Source: Symmachiella macrocystis
GTDB taxonomy: Bacteria > Planctomycetota > Planctomycetia > Planctomycetales > Planctomycetaceae
Length of the DNA stretch: 64,000 nucleotides
Assembly: GCF_007860075.1 (NCBI RefSeq)
Contig: NZ_SJPP01000001.1
Span: forward strand, 2,025,980-2,089,979
Direction of reading: 5' to 3'
Positions 40,153 through 49,335 of this stretch are shown piece by piece. The notes under the pieces are model-generated. The model was not told where the DNA came from, made no database searches, and saw nothing but the letters and a program-made list of their open reading frames with translations. The position numbers and the translations under genes are program-made. Position 1 is the stretch's first letter. Every line of letters starts with the position of its first letter.

Positions 40153-40680
40153 TTACGAGCTTATGCCGGTAAGGGCTTTGCTGTCTTCCCAGCCGTAGGC
40201 AACCTCGATGAGGCCTTGACCGGCGATATGAATCTCCTTTTCGTCGACCTGCTTTCCACTTAGGGTTTCATAAAATGCGCGATACGGATTGTCTCGTAAC
40301 ACCCACACGATGAGTGAGTCGAGGTTGCGATCTCGCAGCCAATTAACTGTCTCCGCGACCAAACGCCTTCCTGTCTGACGACCACGTGCATCTGGTAGCA
40401 AATAGATTGCATACAGCTCCCCGCAGAAATCGGTGCGGCCCATGCGTTCGGGACCGGCGTTGGCGAAACCGACAACATTCTTGTGTGCATCGAGTGCGAC
40501 GAAAGTTGTTTGATCAGCGTGTTTGAGAAGCTCTAGCCAGCTGTCAACCCGAGTCTCCGCTGCCATCGCGTCCAGATACTCATCTGCGATAATGCCGCGG
40601 TAAGTCGTCCGCCAGCTTTCAATGTGCACGTGGGCAATCGCCGACGCGTCTGTAGTTGTGGCGGGACGAATTTCGATCAT
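40153..40680 (-). CDS. GNAT family N-acetyltransferase
   Basis: A 175-residue acetyl-CoA-dependent acetyltransferase. It starts MIEIRPATTTDASAIAHVHI, has the substrate strand and helix SWRTTYRGIIADEYLDAMAA, and the acetyl-CoA loop in LYAIYLLPDARGRQTGRRLV (variant of the Q/RxxGxG/A motif) followed by NPYRAFYETLSGKQVDE, the usual A.rfYe..Gf segment in a variant form. The SW...Y.G.i..e.l pattern is typical of GNATs that are often annotated as phosphinothricin/ribosomal-type acetyltransferases, but the substrate is unknown. Confidence 0.85.
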   Translation of the reverse strand: MIEIRPATTTDASAIAHVHIESWRTTYRGIIADEYLDAMAAETRVDSWLELLKHADQTTFVALDAHKNVVGFANAGPERMGRTDFCGELYAIYLLPDARGRQTGRRLVAETVNWLRDRNLDSLIVWVLRDNPYRAFYETLSGKQVDEKEIHIAGQGLIEVAYGWEDSKALTGISS

Positions 40681-40943
40681 GAAATGGCATCCTGGAGAAG
40701 TACCACAGGGCGACAGTGCTCAAGTGCCTATTTTGATAACCAACCACCCCATTCGCAATCAAACGCCTCGTATTTAGTTACCGCAGCCCCTCGTGATTAC
40801 TGCAACTCTGCCAACCATTGATGATGGCGAGACGTTTCCGATAAATTGATAACGTGACTCAAAGTGAGAATAGAGATGCTTTGGCGTGGGCCAGGATGTG
40901 AACCGCGCTAACAGAATGGACTGGTATAGCTGGGGACAATGGA

Positions 40944-42299
40944 ATGGAAATCGAAGAACTCGTCAACTCAATCTCCGTCGTCGAATTGGCCGCACCGAGC
41001 AGGTTGGAGGCGATCCGTGAATTGGTCGACTCTATCAATTGGCAAGAACATTCATTTTTGCCAGATGTTGTGATGAATGCCATCGAAGAACGAGAGGCGA
41101 CTGCACAAACCATTATCTCCGGTGATTTGGCCATGCCGCATGCGATCATCGATTGGGAAGGGGATCATTGTGTCGTGTTCGGGCGAAGCCGAGAGGGAGT
41201 CGCTTACCGAGCAACAGGTGATAAGCTCCATTTGATTGTGCTGGTGTTGGTGGGACAGGGCGATCACGTACGTCACTTGGAAGTGCTCGCTGTGGTGGCC
41301 GAGTTGTTGAACGATGAGGGGTTTCGACGGTCCTTGATCTGTGCGAAAGCCGCTGATGACATAAGGGGACTACTTGCAGAAAGATGCAGGCAAAGTCGGC
41401 CAGCACTATTGCCGAAGGCTGAACTGCCGCTGATGAGCGTCGCCATCGTGCAGCACGCGGTCGGATTGGCAGAGTCCTTGTCAGCTCAGGCACTCCTTCT
41501 CGCACTAGATCGTTACGACAGCATCCCGTGGGAGCCATTGGCGTGCTGGAAAGGACGCCTGCTCATTATCACTTCCAAGAGCAGCAATGACGTCGTCATC
41601 AAAAGGGACAACACACACCTCTTTGACAGTCCACATAACAGCCTTTCTCGGATGGACCGGGCGAATCTGGGATTGTTGTTGGCGGCCGCCCACGGAGTGT
41701 TGGACCATGAAAGCGATGTTGTCTGCATTACGGGACCACGCGGACAGACCTTGGACAGCATCACCGTAACGCGGCCCGCGATTCACTTCAGTGCTGTCTT
41801 CTCTATGAAAGAACAGCGTGCTACGACCAGTATTTCTGCCTCGGTCATTTTGCGCGTCCTGTCCTTGGCCATTGAACTGGCAGCGGAAGGTCGCGAAGCC
41901 CATCCGCTCGGCGCCATGTTTGTGATTGGCGACTCACGGCGTGTCCTCAAGCATACACAACAGTTGGTGCTCAATCCGTTTCATGGATTTGCCCGCCGGT
42001 TACGAAATATCTTGGACCCCAGCCTGGCGGAAACTGTCAAGGAATTTGCTACGCTCGATGGAGCGTTTATCGTGCAGGCCGACGGAACGATTTGGAGTGT
42101 TGGCACGTATTTAAACCCAACGTCCCGCGTTCTCGATCTCCCCGGGGGGCTAGGCGCTCGCCACCAAGCAGCAGCTGCGATCACGGCGGAAACGGATGCA
42201 GTTGCAGTGACCGTCAGCCAGTCAACGGGAACGGTCACTTTATTCCAAGACGGCAAAGTCGTGCTCACATTGGAACGGGCGACGCTGACGCGCTGGTAG
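40944..42299 (+). CDS. EIIA / PK_C-like / diadenylate cyclase fusion protein
   Basis: A 451-residue protein with three parts. Residues 1-150 resemble a PTS EIIA type-2 (fructose/mannitol) domain, with the phosphoacceptor-type His66 in LAMPHAIID and the LVGQGDHVRHLEVLAVVAEL segment. Residues 160-335 resemble the pyruvate-kinase C-terminal-like domain of DacZ-type cyclases. Residues 345-445 match DisA_N diadenylate cyclase: LDGAFIVQADG (DGA 372-374), GTYLNP, GLGARHQAAAAIT (RHxxA 406-410) and a final TVTLFQDGKVVL. It should make c-di-AMP from two ATP, perhaps under control of PTS or nitrogen-PTS phosphorylation. The DAC motifs are intact. No ribosome binding site was decisive; the ATG at 40944 fits the EIIA start. 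Confidence 0.85.
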   Translation: MEIEELVNSISVVELAAPSRLEAIRELVDSINWQEHSFLPDVVMNAIEEREATAQTIISGDLAMPHAIIDWEGDHCVVFGRSREGVAYRATGDKLHLIVLVLVGQGDHVRHLEVLAVVAELLNDEGFRRSLICAKAADDIRGLLAERCRQSRPALLPKAELPLMSVAIVQHAVGLAESLSAQALLLALDRYDSIPWEPLACWKGRLLIITSKSSNDVVIKRDNTHLFDSPHNSLSRMDRANLGLLLAAAHGVLDHESDVVCITGPRGQTLDSITVTRPAIHFSAVFSMKEQRATTSISASVILRVLSLAIELAAEGREAHPLGAMFVIGDSRRVLKHTQQLVLNPFHGFARRLRNILDPSLAETVKEFATLDGAFIVQADGTIWSVGTYLNPTSRVLDLPGGLGARHQAAAAITAETDAVAVTVSQSTGTVTLFQDGKVVLTLERATLTRW

Positions 42300-42505
42300 C
42301 GGGCGCACCCAATCGATTTCGTGAAATTCACGCCCACAGTCGCTCTACTATCGCGAAACTGTTTCGTTCATCAGCGCGACACGCAACGGCGCGCCTCTTG
42401 TCTATGCATGAATGTCGCTGTAAATTGTGGACGGGAAGGCGTGGACTGCGGCGACTGAAGTTCACCGTTATCTGGCAAAATACGGCACTAGGCGGAGCGA
42501 GAGAG

Positions 42506-43717
42506 ATGGCAAAACTATCGAAGAAAACACCCCGAATAGATGTCGACATTTACAACGAGTCCTGCGCGCTGTTCGTTTCGAACGCGAAATTGCGTGATCA
42601 TTTCGTTGATAATCGTGAGGGGCTTCAGCAAGCAGTATCCGACCGCGAGTTGATTGCCGTGGAACTCGATCAGGATGACGGATTCGTCGCTCGCGTTGTT
42701 TTAGGGGATTTATCCTCGAAGGAAAAAGCGGAGTGGATTGGCCGAGGCTCGAGGAGGCTTGATCTGTCCGATAAACGACTGGTCGTCGCAGGGGGGAGTT
42801 CCTACATCAGTGAACAACTTGATGACGAGTTCTATGAAATCATTGACGTTCCCAAGGGTGAGTATCTCGTCACCGTGTATCATCATCTGCCGTTCATCAA
42901 CGGTTTGCGGATCACGCGCCTTCCGGAATGGAACGGATTCATTCCCTATTACCGCGAAACTCGATCGGCGACCAAACGAATGCCGGACTGGTTGGCAGAA
43001 TTTGCAGACATCGATGGCGAGGAACTGAGCCAGGACGAAAAAGAATATGACGAAGATCAAGAAATGGTTGCGTTTGTGATTCAACTTCAACCAGTTGGAC
43101 CTCGGCAGAGGGAATCTAAGCTCGAAGACGAGATCTTCCTGGCAACCGAATTGCGGGTCCCTCGCAAGTGTCCATTGGGAATCAAGCCGGTTGGAATCAA
43201 AGGGCCAGAGAAGATTTCAGGCAAAGAATTGGCCGAAATCGAAGCAGCCGATCGAAAAGCGCATGAAGAACGATTTTCCGATAAATCTGACCTTGCCCAG
43301 CATTTTGGTGGACTTCCACATGCGATTTTGAATCAGCAATTTGATCTTGTTGAGAAACACTTTGTTCCTTCGCTGCGAGATCGTGTTGCCAAATATGCCA
43401 CTACAACATTTCAACAAGCGCGCGAGGACGCTCAAGAAGAAGACGAGTTGCCAGAGATTCCGGGAGTCAATAAAGTCTGGCGAGACGGAGAACTAGCCGA
43501 AACCACGCTGCCGCGCTGGCAGCGATCGTGGGAGGACGGAAACAATCTGTTCGATCCCGAATCCGTCACCGCCAAGAGCTATCTCGGTGAAATCCGCTGT
43601 GAATTTGGTGACTCCAAGCTCTATACGAATGGCGAGATCGATCTCTACATGATGGTTGATCTGCTGATCACAGATACGCCGAACGGTCCTTTGGCGGCTG
43701 GCATCGCGGTTTACTAA
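42506..43717 (+). CDS. Uncharacterised 403-residue acidic protein
   Basis: Starts MAKLSKKTPRIDVDIYNESC, with GGAG seven bases before the ATG. A Glu/Asp-rich region (residues 185-215) separates an N-terminal domain with a Tyr/His-rich core (YLVTVYHHLPFINGLRITRL) from a C-terminal domain with a Trp-rich end (WRDGELAETTLPRWQRSWED). I do not recognise the family; it is soluble, with no signal peptide. It begins about 200 bases after the diadenylate cyclase gene in the same direction, so the two may be co-transcribed, and a role in c-di-AMP signalling is possible but unsupported. A longer frame to 42092 overlaps the cyclase gene and is rejected. Confidence 0.75.
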   Translation: MAKLSKKTPRIDVDIYNESCALFVSNAKLRDHFVDNREGLQQAVSDRELIAVELDQDDGFVARVVLGDLSSKEKAEWIGRGSRRLDLSDKRLVVAGGSSYISEQLDDEFYEIIDVPKGEYLVTVYHHLPFINGLRITRLPEWNGFIPYYRETRSATKRMPDWLAEFADIDGEELSQDEKEYDEDQEMVAFVIQLQPVGPRQRESKLEDEIFLATELRVPRKCPLGIKPVGIKGPEKISGKELAEIEAADRKAHEERFSDKSDLAQHFGGLPHAILNQQFDLVEKHFVPSLRDRVAKYATTTFQQAREDAQEEDELPEIPGVNKVWRDGELAETTLPRWQRSWEDGNNLFDPESVTAKSYLGEIRCEFGDSKLYTNGEIDLYMMVDLLITDTPNGPLAAGIAVY

Positions 43718-44314
43718 CGAAGAACAATACCGCCAGCAGCTGTTCGCGACTTGATTACAACGATCACCGACCACATAGTGCGTTGCAGAACCAGCCCACC
43801 GCTGTATTGTCGGCCGACCGTGCACTTCCGGGTTTTGTCGAGCAGAACCCGACATTGTGGAAAGTCAGCGTGTGTCAAGAAATTATCGCGCATGACACAC
43901 GCCTTAAAACGACCGAATTGTGATTCTCAACTGGGAGTGGTACGTGGAGTTGTCTCAAGCCACCTTCCGTGTTCTGATGCACGCCAGAGGTGCCCGAAAC
44001 TCACGCGGATTTCTAGTGGAGACTCTCTACGTGTGTCCTGACTGCGATGATGCAAATTCTTGCATTCAGCGATGGCCAGCTTCGTGAATTGGGACTCGAA
44101 AACCGTAAATCTCGTAAAAACTCTTTTCAGGTTGGACATGATCCGTCCCACGTCAGCCGTAAGATGGATTTTCGACCGTTAGCGATGTCCCTTGGTATGT
44201 GTGAATCGCTGCCGAAAATTCAGGGTGTTTGTCGTTCTGGCATTCGTGGACACATCTTGCGTGGTCCCGGGAACCTGTCAAAGTCGCGCATTATTTCTTG
44301 AAAGGAGACCGGAG
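43718..44314. other. 600-bp stretch without a clear gene
   Basis: Short frames are open on both strands but none has a ribosome binding site together with plausible protein content. The last 20 bases hold the AAAGGAGACCGGAG site of the next gene. Confidence 0.4.
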
Positions 44315-44590
44315 ATGAAGACTCTTCTGTCGGCGGCTACGTTGTTTACGCTGAGCGGCATGGATGTCCAAGCAGGCGAACCTTTTCGGTACAGCTATCG
44401 TTACGGGGGGCCGCAAACATCGTGGAGAAATCATTCCAGTGGAACTCACTCGTGGAATTACAACGGGCCGGGCGGATCTTGGAGCGGTACTTCGCCCCGC
44501 ATGGGGAATACAACGTTTCACTATGGTTACGGGGTCGGAAGCGATTTCAGCGGAACGACTTACGATTACGGGAACCGCTGCGTGTGCTGA
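44315..44590 (+). CDS. Small exported Gly/Ser/Tyr-rich protein
   Basis: A 91-residue protein with a signal peptide (MKTLLSAATLFTLSGMDVQA, cleavage after AGE or VQA) and a mature part rich in Gly, Ser, Tyr, Trp and Asn (SYRYGGPQTSWRNHSSGTHS, then NYNGPGGSWSGTSPRMGN). GGAG immediately precedes the ATG, with AAAGGAG just upstream at better spacing. Low-complexity aromatic/Gly proteins of this kind are often surface or matrix proteins. No family known. Confidence 0.65.
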   Translation: MKTLLSAATLFTLSGMDVQAGEPFRYSYRYGGPQTSWRNHSSGTHSWNYNGPGGSWSGTSPRMGNTTFHYGYGVGSDFSGTTYDYGNRCVC

Positions 44591-45081
44591 GCGACTACGG
44601 AGGCGGCTGGTTGTCTCCTGACAATAGCTTATTGGTTATTCATCGGCTCAACGAATTGCATGCAATTGATCCAGTGAACGGAAAACTCGTCAATAAGTTC
44701 ATCGGGCATACCAACTCAATCAGTGGCGTCGCATTCAGCGATGACGGGCAACTGATAGCGAGCGCTGGTGATGATCGCACCCTCCGCATTTGGGACGTGC
44801 CCAATAACGAATTGTTGCACACGATTCCAGCTCACAACCATCCGCTCAACACGGTTGCCTTTTTGCCAGATGGCCGGACCATCGTCAGCGGCGATGAAGG
44901 CGGAAACCTGGTCTTTTCGCATGTTCCCACCGGCCGCAGCTTGTTTGAGATCCAAGTCGGCGACGGGGAAGTCCGCGGCCTGGAACTTTCGTCTGATGGT
45001 CGATTTCTGGCCGTCGTGCAAGAGGGCAGCTTGGTCGTGCTGAACCTAGATGCTGATCGGTCGCCTTCGGTCAGGCATTGA
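44584..45081 (+). pseudogene. WD40-repeat fragment
   Basis: The frame encodes three WD40 blades: KFIGHTNSISGVAFSDDGQL with ASAGDDRTLRIWDV, TIPAHNHPLNTVAFLPDGRT with VSGDEGGNLVFS, and a last one ending DGRFLAVVQEGSLVVLNL. It is too short for a seven-bladed propeller and has no convincing start: the GTG at 44584 overlaps the previous gene and has no ribosome binding site. Further downstream, around 45298-45345, another frame reads IDLWDLPRAVARL, a WD-like scrap. The whole looks like the wreck of a longer WD40 gene. Confidence 0.55.
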
Positions 45082-45354
45082 CCTGGCTATCCTCCGTCTG
45101 AGTCAACTCCACGACCAATCCGCCGCTCGGCGTGATGTGATGTGTCCATAGCGCTCGACTTACGACGCTCGCTCTGCCTAAACGCTTTCGGGGGAAAATG
45201 CACCGGCGACCGCCTTGATTCCGATCTCCTGCGGCAGTCATTTTCGCAAAAGTTTGAGAATCCTCGATTATTTGGCAGTACACCGGTCTTTTACACGCAT
45301 CGACCTTTGGGACTTGCCCCGCGCCGTAGCGAGATTGTCTGCCGCGGCAGGGTT

Positions 45355-45840
45355 TTAATGGCTGTGGGTTTCCTCCTTGAAGTCACCGGCATACGGAGTT
45401 CCGTCGGCTTCGCCGCTGATTGTCCCGGCGAACTCTTGCACGACGCCGAGCTTATCATTTTTGCCGATGAAGCGGGAACTTGTGCCTTCTGCTTCACCTT
45501 CCAACGGCACGGGCATTAGTTCGACCTGAAAGACGGGATCAGCGATGTTGAGTAGTAGTTTCTCCGCGTCGATGGGTGCCGGGTTTTTCGCATTGTTGTC
45601 GAGAATATATACGGTGGCGATCTTCGTATCGTGGTCCACTGTAAACTCAACATGGAATTTGCCACCACCCCAGTCAGCGATCACTCCACCATTGGGGCCC
45701 TCGCTGTGGCTGTGGCTGTGGCCGTGCCCTGCTTCGGTGGAATTTGCTGGAGGCGAGGTCTCTTCGGGTTTGGGCGTCTCACCGCAGCCGGCCAGTGTAC
45801 ACAGTGCGAAAGCGGCTGTTAGTAAATGAATGCGTAACAC
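45355..45840 (-). CDS. His-rich lipoprotein of the metal efflux operon
   Basis: A 161-residue lipoprotein. It has a signal peptide with lipobox LAGC (residues 16-19), a Pro/Glu linker, a His-rich metal-binding motif AGHGHSHSHSEGPNGG, then a beta-rich domain (KFHVEFTVDHDTKIATVYIL) and a His-containing end (FKEETHSH). The GTG at 45840 has AAGGAG seven bases upstream. It follows the RND pump gene by 48 bases and is surely part of the operon. It probably binds the transported metal in the periplasm. Confidence 0.85.
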   Translation of the reverse strand: MLRIHLLTAAFALCTLAGCGETPKPEETSPPANSTEAGHGHSHSHSEGPNGGVIADWGGGKFHVEFTVDHDTKIATVYILDNNAKNPAPIDAEKLLLNIADPVFQVELMPVPLEGEAEGTSSRFIGKNDKLGVVQEFAGTISGEADGTPYAGDFKEETHSH

Positions 45841-45888
45841 TTCGATTCTCCTTGAAAGGAATTATTAAATTCTTTACTGCGATAACCA

Positions 45889-48800
45889 TTATTGCAGTAG
45901 TTCTTCCTCGCTGAATTCACCTTCTGTCTGTCGGATGGCATCTCGCCCGCTGAACTTCCAGAACAAGCCGGGATGAATCAGGAACTCGCAAAAAGTGGAC
46001 GTGATCAAGCCGCCGACGATGACGGTGGCAACCGGATAAAGGATTTCTAGGCCCGGTTTTTGTCCCCCCACAACAATGGGCAGAAGTCCCATGATAGCTG
46101 TGATGGCCGTCATCAGCACGGGGGCCAAGCGTTCCAGACTTCCCCGCAAGATCATGGGCTTCGAAAACTCTTCGTCTTCCTGTTGGATGAGATGAAAATA
46201 GTGTGTCACCAGTAGGATTCCGTTTCGGACAGAGATGCCGCCCAGAGAAATGAAACCGACAAGACTGGCGACTGTTAGTGTTTGACCGGTCAAAGCTAAA
46301 GCCGCCACGCCACCGATGAAAGCTGTGGGAATCGCATTGAGTATTTGCAGGACGACCCGCACGGATGGCATCAACATCAGCAAGACCACAAACACGCCGA
46401 TCAACGACACGGCTGCGAGCAGGCTGATCATTAGTGTTGCGGAACGTTGGCTCTCGAATTGTCCGGCATATTCCACGTAGTAACCTTCAGGCATGCGTAT
46501 ACGGCTGTTGATCCGATTCTCGATGTCGGCCACCACGCTTCCCAGGTCACGTCCTTGAGTGTTGCAGCGAACGACCATTCGCCGCCTGACGTTTTCCCGC
46601 ATGAGTTGGTTGGGGCCGGTCTTTCCATCCGGGAATTCGGCCACATCCTCGAGCTTGATTTGTCCGCGCCCCTCCGGGAGATCGATTCGCAGGTCGCGCA
46701 GACTGAAATAGTCGGTGCGTTCTTCGTCTCGCAGTCGCACGACCAGATCAAATCGACGAGAGCCTTCCAGAACTTGCGAGACGGTATCTCCTCGCAGTGC
46801 CGTTTGGACGTAATGGGCGACATAGGCACGACTCACGCCATAGTACGCCAACTCCTCCGGGCGCAGAACGATATGCAGCTCGTCGACGAACACCTGCGAC
46901 TCGATGACTGGTGTCGTCATACCGGGGATGTCTGCAATTTCACCTTTGACTTGTTGGGCCAAGCGCTGCAACGTGCTGAGGTCGTCACCATAGACTTTGA
47001 TAGCGACGTGGGCGTAAACGCCGGAGAGCATGTGACTGATCAAATGGGCCAGTGGTTGGTCGATTTCGATATCCACTCCCGGTAACTCCTGCTTGAGTTC
47101 GCCGAGAAGTTCTTGAATTGTCTCGTCTCGGCTTTGTTCACTGGCGGGATTCATGCTCAAGATGTACTCGCTCATATTGACCGGTTGCGCGTGTTCATCC
47201 AATTCGGCTCGACCGGATCGTCGCACGAAGTGCAGGATTTCGCCGTCAGGGTTTTCTGACGTCTTGAGCAACGGTTCCAATTTGGCATCGACGATATCGG
47301 CGGCGTCATTGGTCGCTTGCAGCGACGCCCCTGCGGGAAGAGTCAGGTTGACTTGTACGCTGCCTTCGTCAAATTGCGGCAGGAAATCGGTACCCAGTTG
47401 GGAGAGCACGAGCACACTCAGGCCTACCAGAACCCACGTCAGCACAAGCAGGAGTCCGGCAAATCGCATACTGAAACGAACCAGATAACTCGCCATCCAC
47501 TTCAGCACGCGCAACAGCAGTCCGTCCCGGTGCCGATGCGTTGCTTTGGATCCTGCCAGCAAGTAATACGACAATACCGGCGTCACGGTCAGCGAAACGA
47601 GGAGCGAAGCCAGTATCGAGACGATGTAAGCAATTCCTAGCGGGACAAACAGTCGTCCTTCTACACCCGACATCGCAAACAGCGGCAGGAAGACGAGAAT
47701 CACGACAGCCGTGCCGAAGACGATAGCACTGCGGATCTCCCGACTGGCTTCATAGACAACCAACAACGCCGGTCGTGGTTTGGGGCGTGCATTGTTTTCG
47801 TTCAGACGGCGATAGATGTTTTCCACATCAACGATGGCATCGTCGACGAGTTCTCCCATGGCCACGGCCAAACCGCCAAGCGTCATCACGTTGATCGATA
47901 GTTCCCGACCGATGACTGCGCCAATCAGGTGAAAAACCAGCGTAGTGATCATCAGCGAAAGTGGAATCGCAGTCAGTGTGATAAACGTCGTGCGGAAATT
48001 CATCAGGAACACCGCCAGCACGACGACGACCAACACCGCACCGATCACCAAAGCTTCGCCCACATAGTAAATGCCGCGGTCGATGAAATTTTTGAGTTGA
48101 AACAAGTCCCGATTGATCAGTATGTCTGCCGGCAGCGAACCTTCGACATCAATCAGGGCGGCGTGAATGCGTTCCGTCAGTCCTCGTGTGTCGACGTGGG
48201 GTTGTTTGACGAGCGTGATTACGATTCCCGCATGGCCGTCGATACTGGCGTCGCCCCGTTTTTGCGGCGAACCTTCTTTGACTTCCGCCACATCTTCGAT
48301 CAGGACTGGGCGACTCGTCCCGGCATCGACCGGAATTTTTCGCAGGTCTTCAATCACTTGTGAGCTACCCGGCCCCAAGCGACCGATGACTCGAATGGGA
48401 CGTTCCAATTGTCCTTCTTTGGTGAATCCGCCGCTGGTATTGAGGTTATTGTTTCGAACCGCGTCTTCGACCTGCTGCACCGAGACGCCGTATTCGAGAA
48501 GTTTTTCCGGATTCATTTCCACGTGGTATTGTTTTTCGTCCGCCCCGAGCACGATGACTTCGGCGATGCCTGAAAGCCGCAGCAAGCGAGGCCGGACGAC
48601 CCAGTCAGCGATGGTGCGTAGTTCCATCGACTGCTGTTTCGGCGATAGGAACGTGGCGACGTATTGATCTCCCGCTATCGTGAGACGGATCGTTTGCCCG
48701 TCCGCAGTCGAATGCTGCGTCGCGAGTTCGTTCCATTCGTCAATCGGAATTTCTTCCCACGATTCAGGCTCGTGCCGCTGCTGCGGTCTCCAGGCGTAAT

Positions 48801-49326
48801 ACTTAGTGCCCGAATCGGTCAGCACCTGTTCGAGGAGCATGTCGGACTGGCCAATCGTCGCCAATAATCCTCCGTGCGGCCCGTTTTGTCGATGAATACC
48901 GACGTGCATGATCTGCCCCATGATCGAAGTGGGTGGGGCCAGCAACGGCTGGACGCCTTCGGGCATCAGTCCGAGTACGGTCGCCAGACGTTCTTGTACG
49001 ACCTGCCGGGCAGCACGGATTTCGGTATCCCATTCGAATTCGATATAGATCACGACTAAGCCCATGCTTGATTGACTGCGCACGGCGACCACACTATTGG
49101 CGCCGAGGACAGCTTGTTCGATGGGCTGCGTGACGAGTGTTTCGATCTCTTCGGGTGAATAGCCCGGGCACTCAGTGAGGATCACCACACGCGGCCGGTC
49201 GAGGTCAGGGAAGACATCGATGGGCATCGTCGTCGACAGGTATCCCCCATAAACCAGGGCAGCCATACTCAGCATCAAGATGAGTGGTCGATGCCGGAGC
49301 GAAAATCGAATCACGGAATCTAACAT
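45889..49326 (-). CDS. Heavy-metal efflux RND pump (CusA/CzcA family)
   Basis: A 1145-residue inner-membrane proton antiporter that exports metal ions. It starts MLDSVIRFSLRHRPLILMLS as the family does; the TM4 motif is GELVDDAIVDVENIYRRL, carrying the proton-relay Asp and Glu residues. From memory, that variant belongs to a class linked to nickel or cobalt efflux in cyanobacteria rather than to the Cus (Cu/Ag) type, so the metal is uncertain. It is about 100 residues longer than usual because of an inserted segment of roughly residues 135-225 containing HVGIHRQNGPHGG and a Trp/Glu-rich stretch. GGAG lies five bases before the ATG, nine bases after the adaptor gene. No outer-membrane channel gene is in the operon. 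Confidence 0.92.
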   Translation of the reverse strand: MLDSVIRFSLRHRPLILMLSMAALVYGGYLSTTMPIDVFPDLDRPRVVILTECPGYSPEEIETLVTQPIEQAVLGANSVVAVRSQSSMGLVVIYIEFEWDTEIRAARQVVQERLATVLGLMPEGVQPLLAPPTSIMGQIMHVGIHRQNGPHGGLLATIGQSDMLLEQVLTDSGTKYYAWRPQQRHEPESWEEIPIDEWNELATQHSTADGQTIRLTIAGDQYVATFLSPKQQSMELRTIADWVVRPRLLRLSGIAEVIVLGADEKQYHVEMNPEKLLEYGVSVQQVEDAVRNNNLNTSGGFTKEGQLERPIRVIGRLGPGSSQVIEDLRKIPVDAGTSRPVLIEDVAEVKEGSPQKRGDASIDGHAGIVITLVKQPHVDTRGLTERIHAALIDVEGSLPADILINRDLFQLKNFIDRGIYYVGEALVIGAVLVVVVLAVFLMNFRTTFITLTAIPLSLMITTLVFHLIGAVIGRELSINVMTLGGLAVAMGELVDDAIVDVENIYRRLNENNARPKPRPALLVVYEASREIRSAIVFGTAVVILVFLPLFAMSGVEGRLFVPLGIAYIVSILASLLVSLTVTPVLSYYLLAGSKATHRHRDGLLLRVLKWMASYLVRFSMRFAGLLLVLTWVLVGLSVLVLSQLGTDFLPQFDEGSVQVNLTLPAGASLQATNDAADIVDAKLEPLLKTSENPDGEILHFVRRSGRAELDEHAQPVNMSEYILSMNPASEQSRDETIQELLGELKQELPGVDIEIDQPLAHLISHMLSGVYAHVAIKVYGDDLSTLQRLAQQVKGEIADIPGMTTPVIESQVFVDELHIVLRPEELAYYGVSRAYVAHYVQTALRGDTVSQVLEGSRRFDLVVRLRDEERTDYFSLRDLRIDLPEGRGQIKLEDVAEFPDGKTGPNQLMRENVRRRMVVRCNTQGRDLGSVVADIENRINSRIRMPEGYYVEYAGQFESQRSATLMISLLAAVSLIGVFVVLLMLMPSVRVVLQILNAIPTAFIGGVAALALTGQTLTVASLVGFISLGGISVRNGILLVTHYFHLIQQEDEEFSKPMILRGSLERLAPVLMTAITAIMGLLPIVVGGQKPGLEILYPVATVIVGGLITSTFCEFLIHPGLFWKFSGRDAIRQTEGEFSEEELLQ

Positions 49327-49335
49327 GGCGGCTCC

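Noticed and set aside
42092-42505. N-terminal extension of the 403-residue protein
   Set aside because: It overlaps the end of the diadenylate cyclase gene, is Arg/Pro-rich and has no start signal; the ATG at 42506 has GGAG at good spacing.
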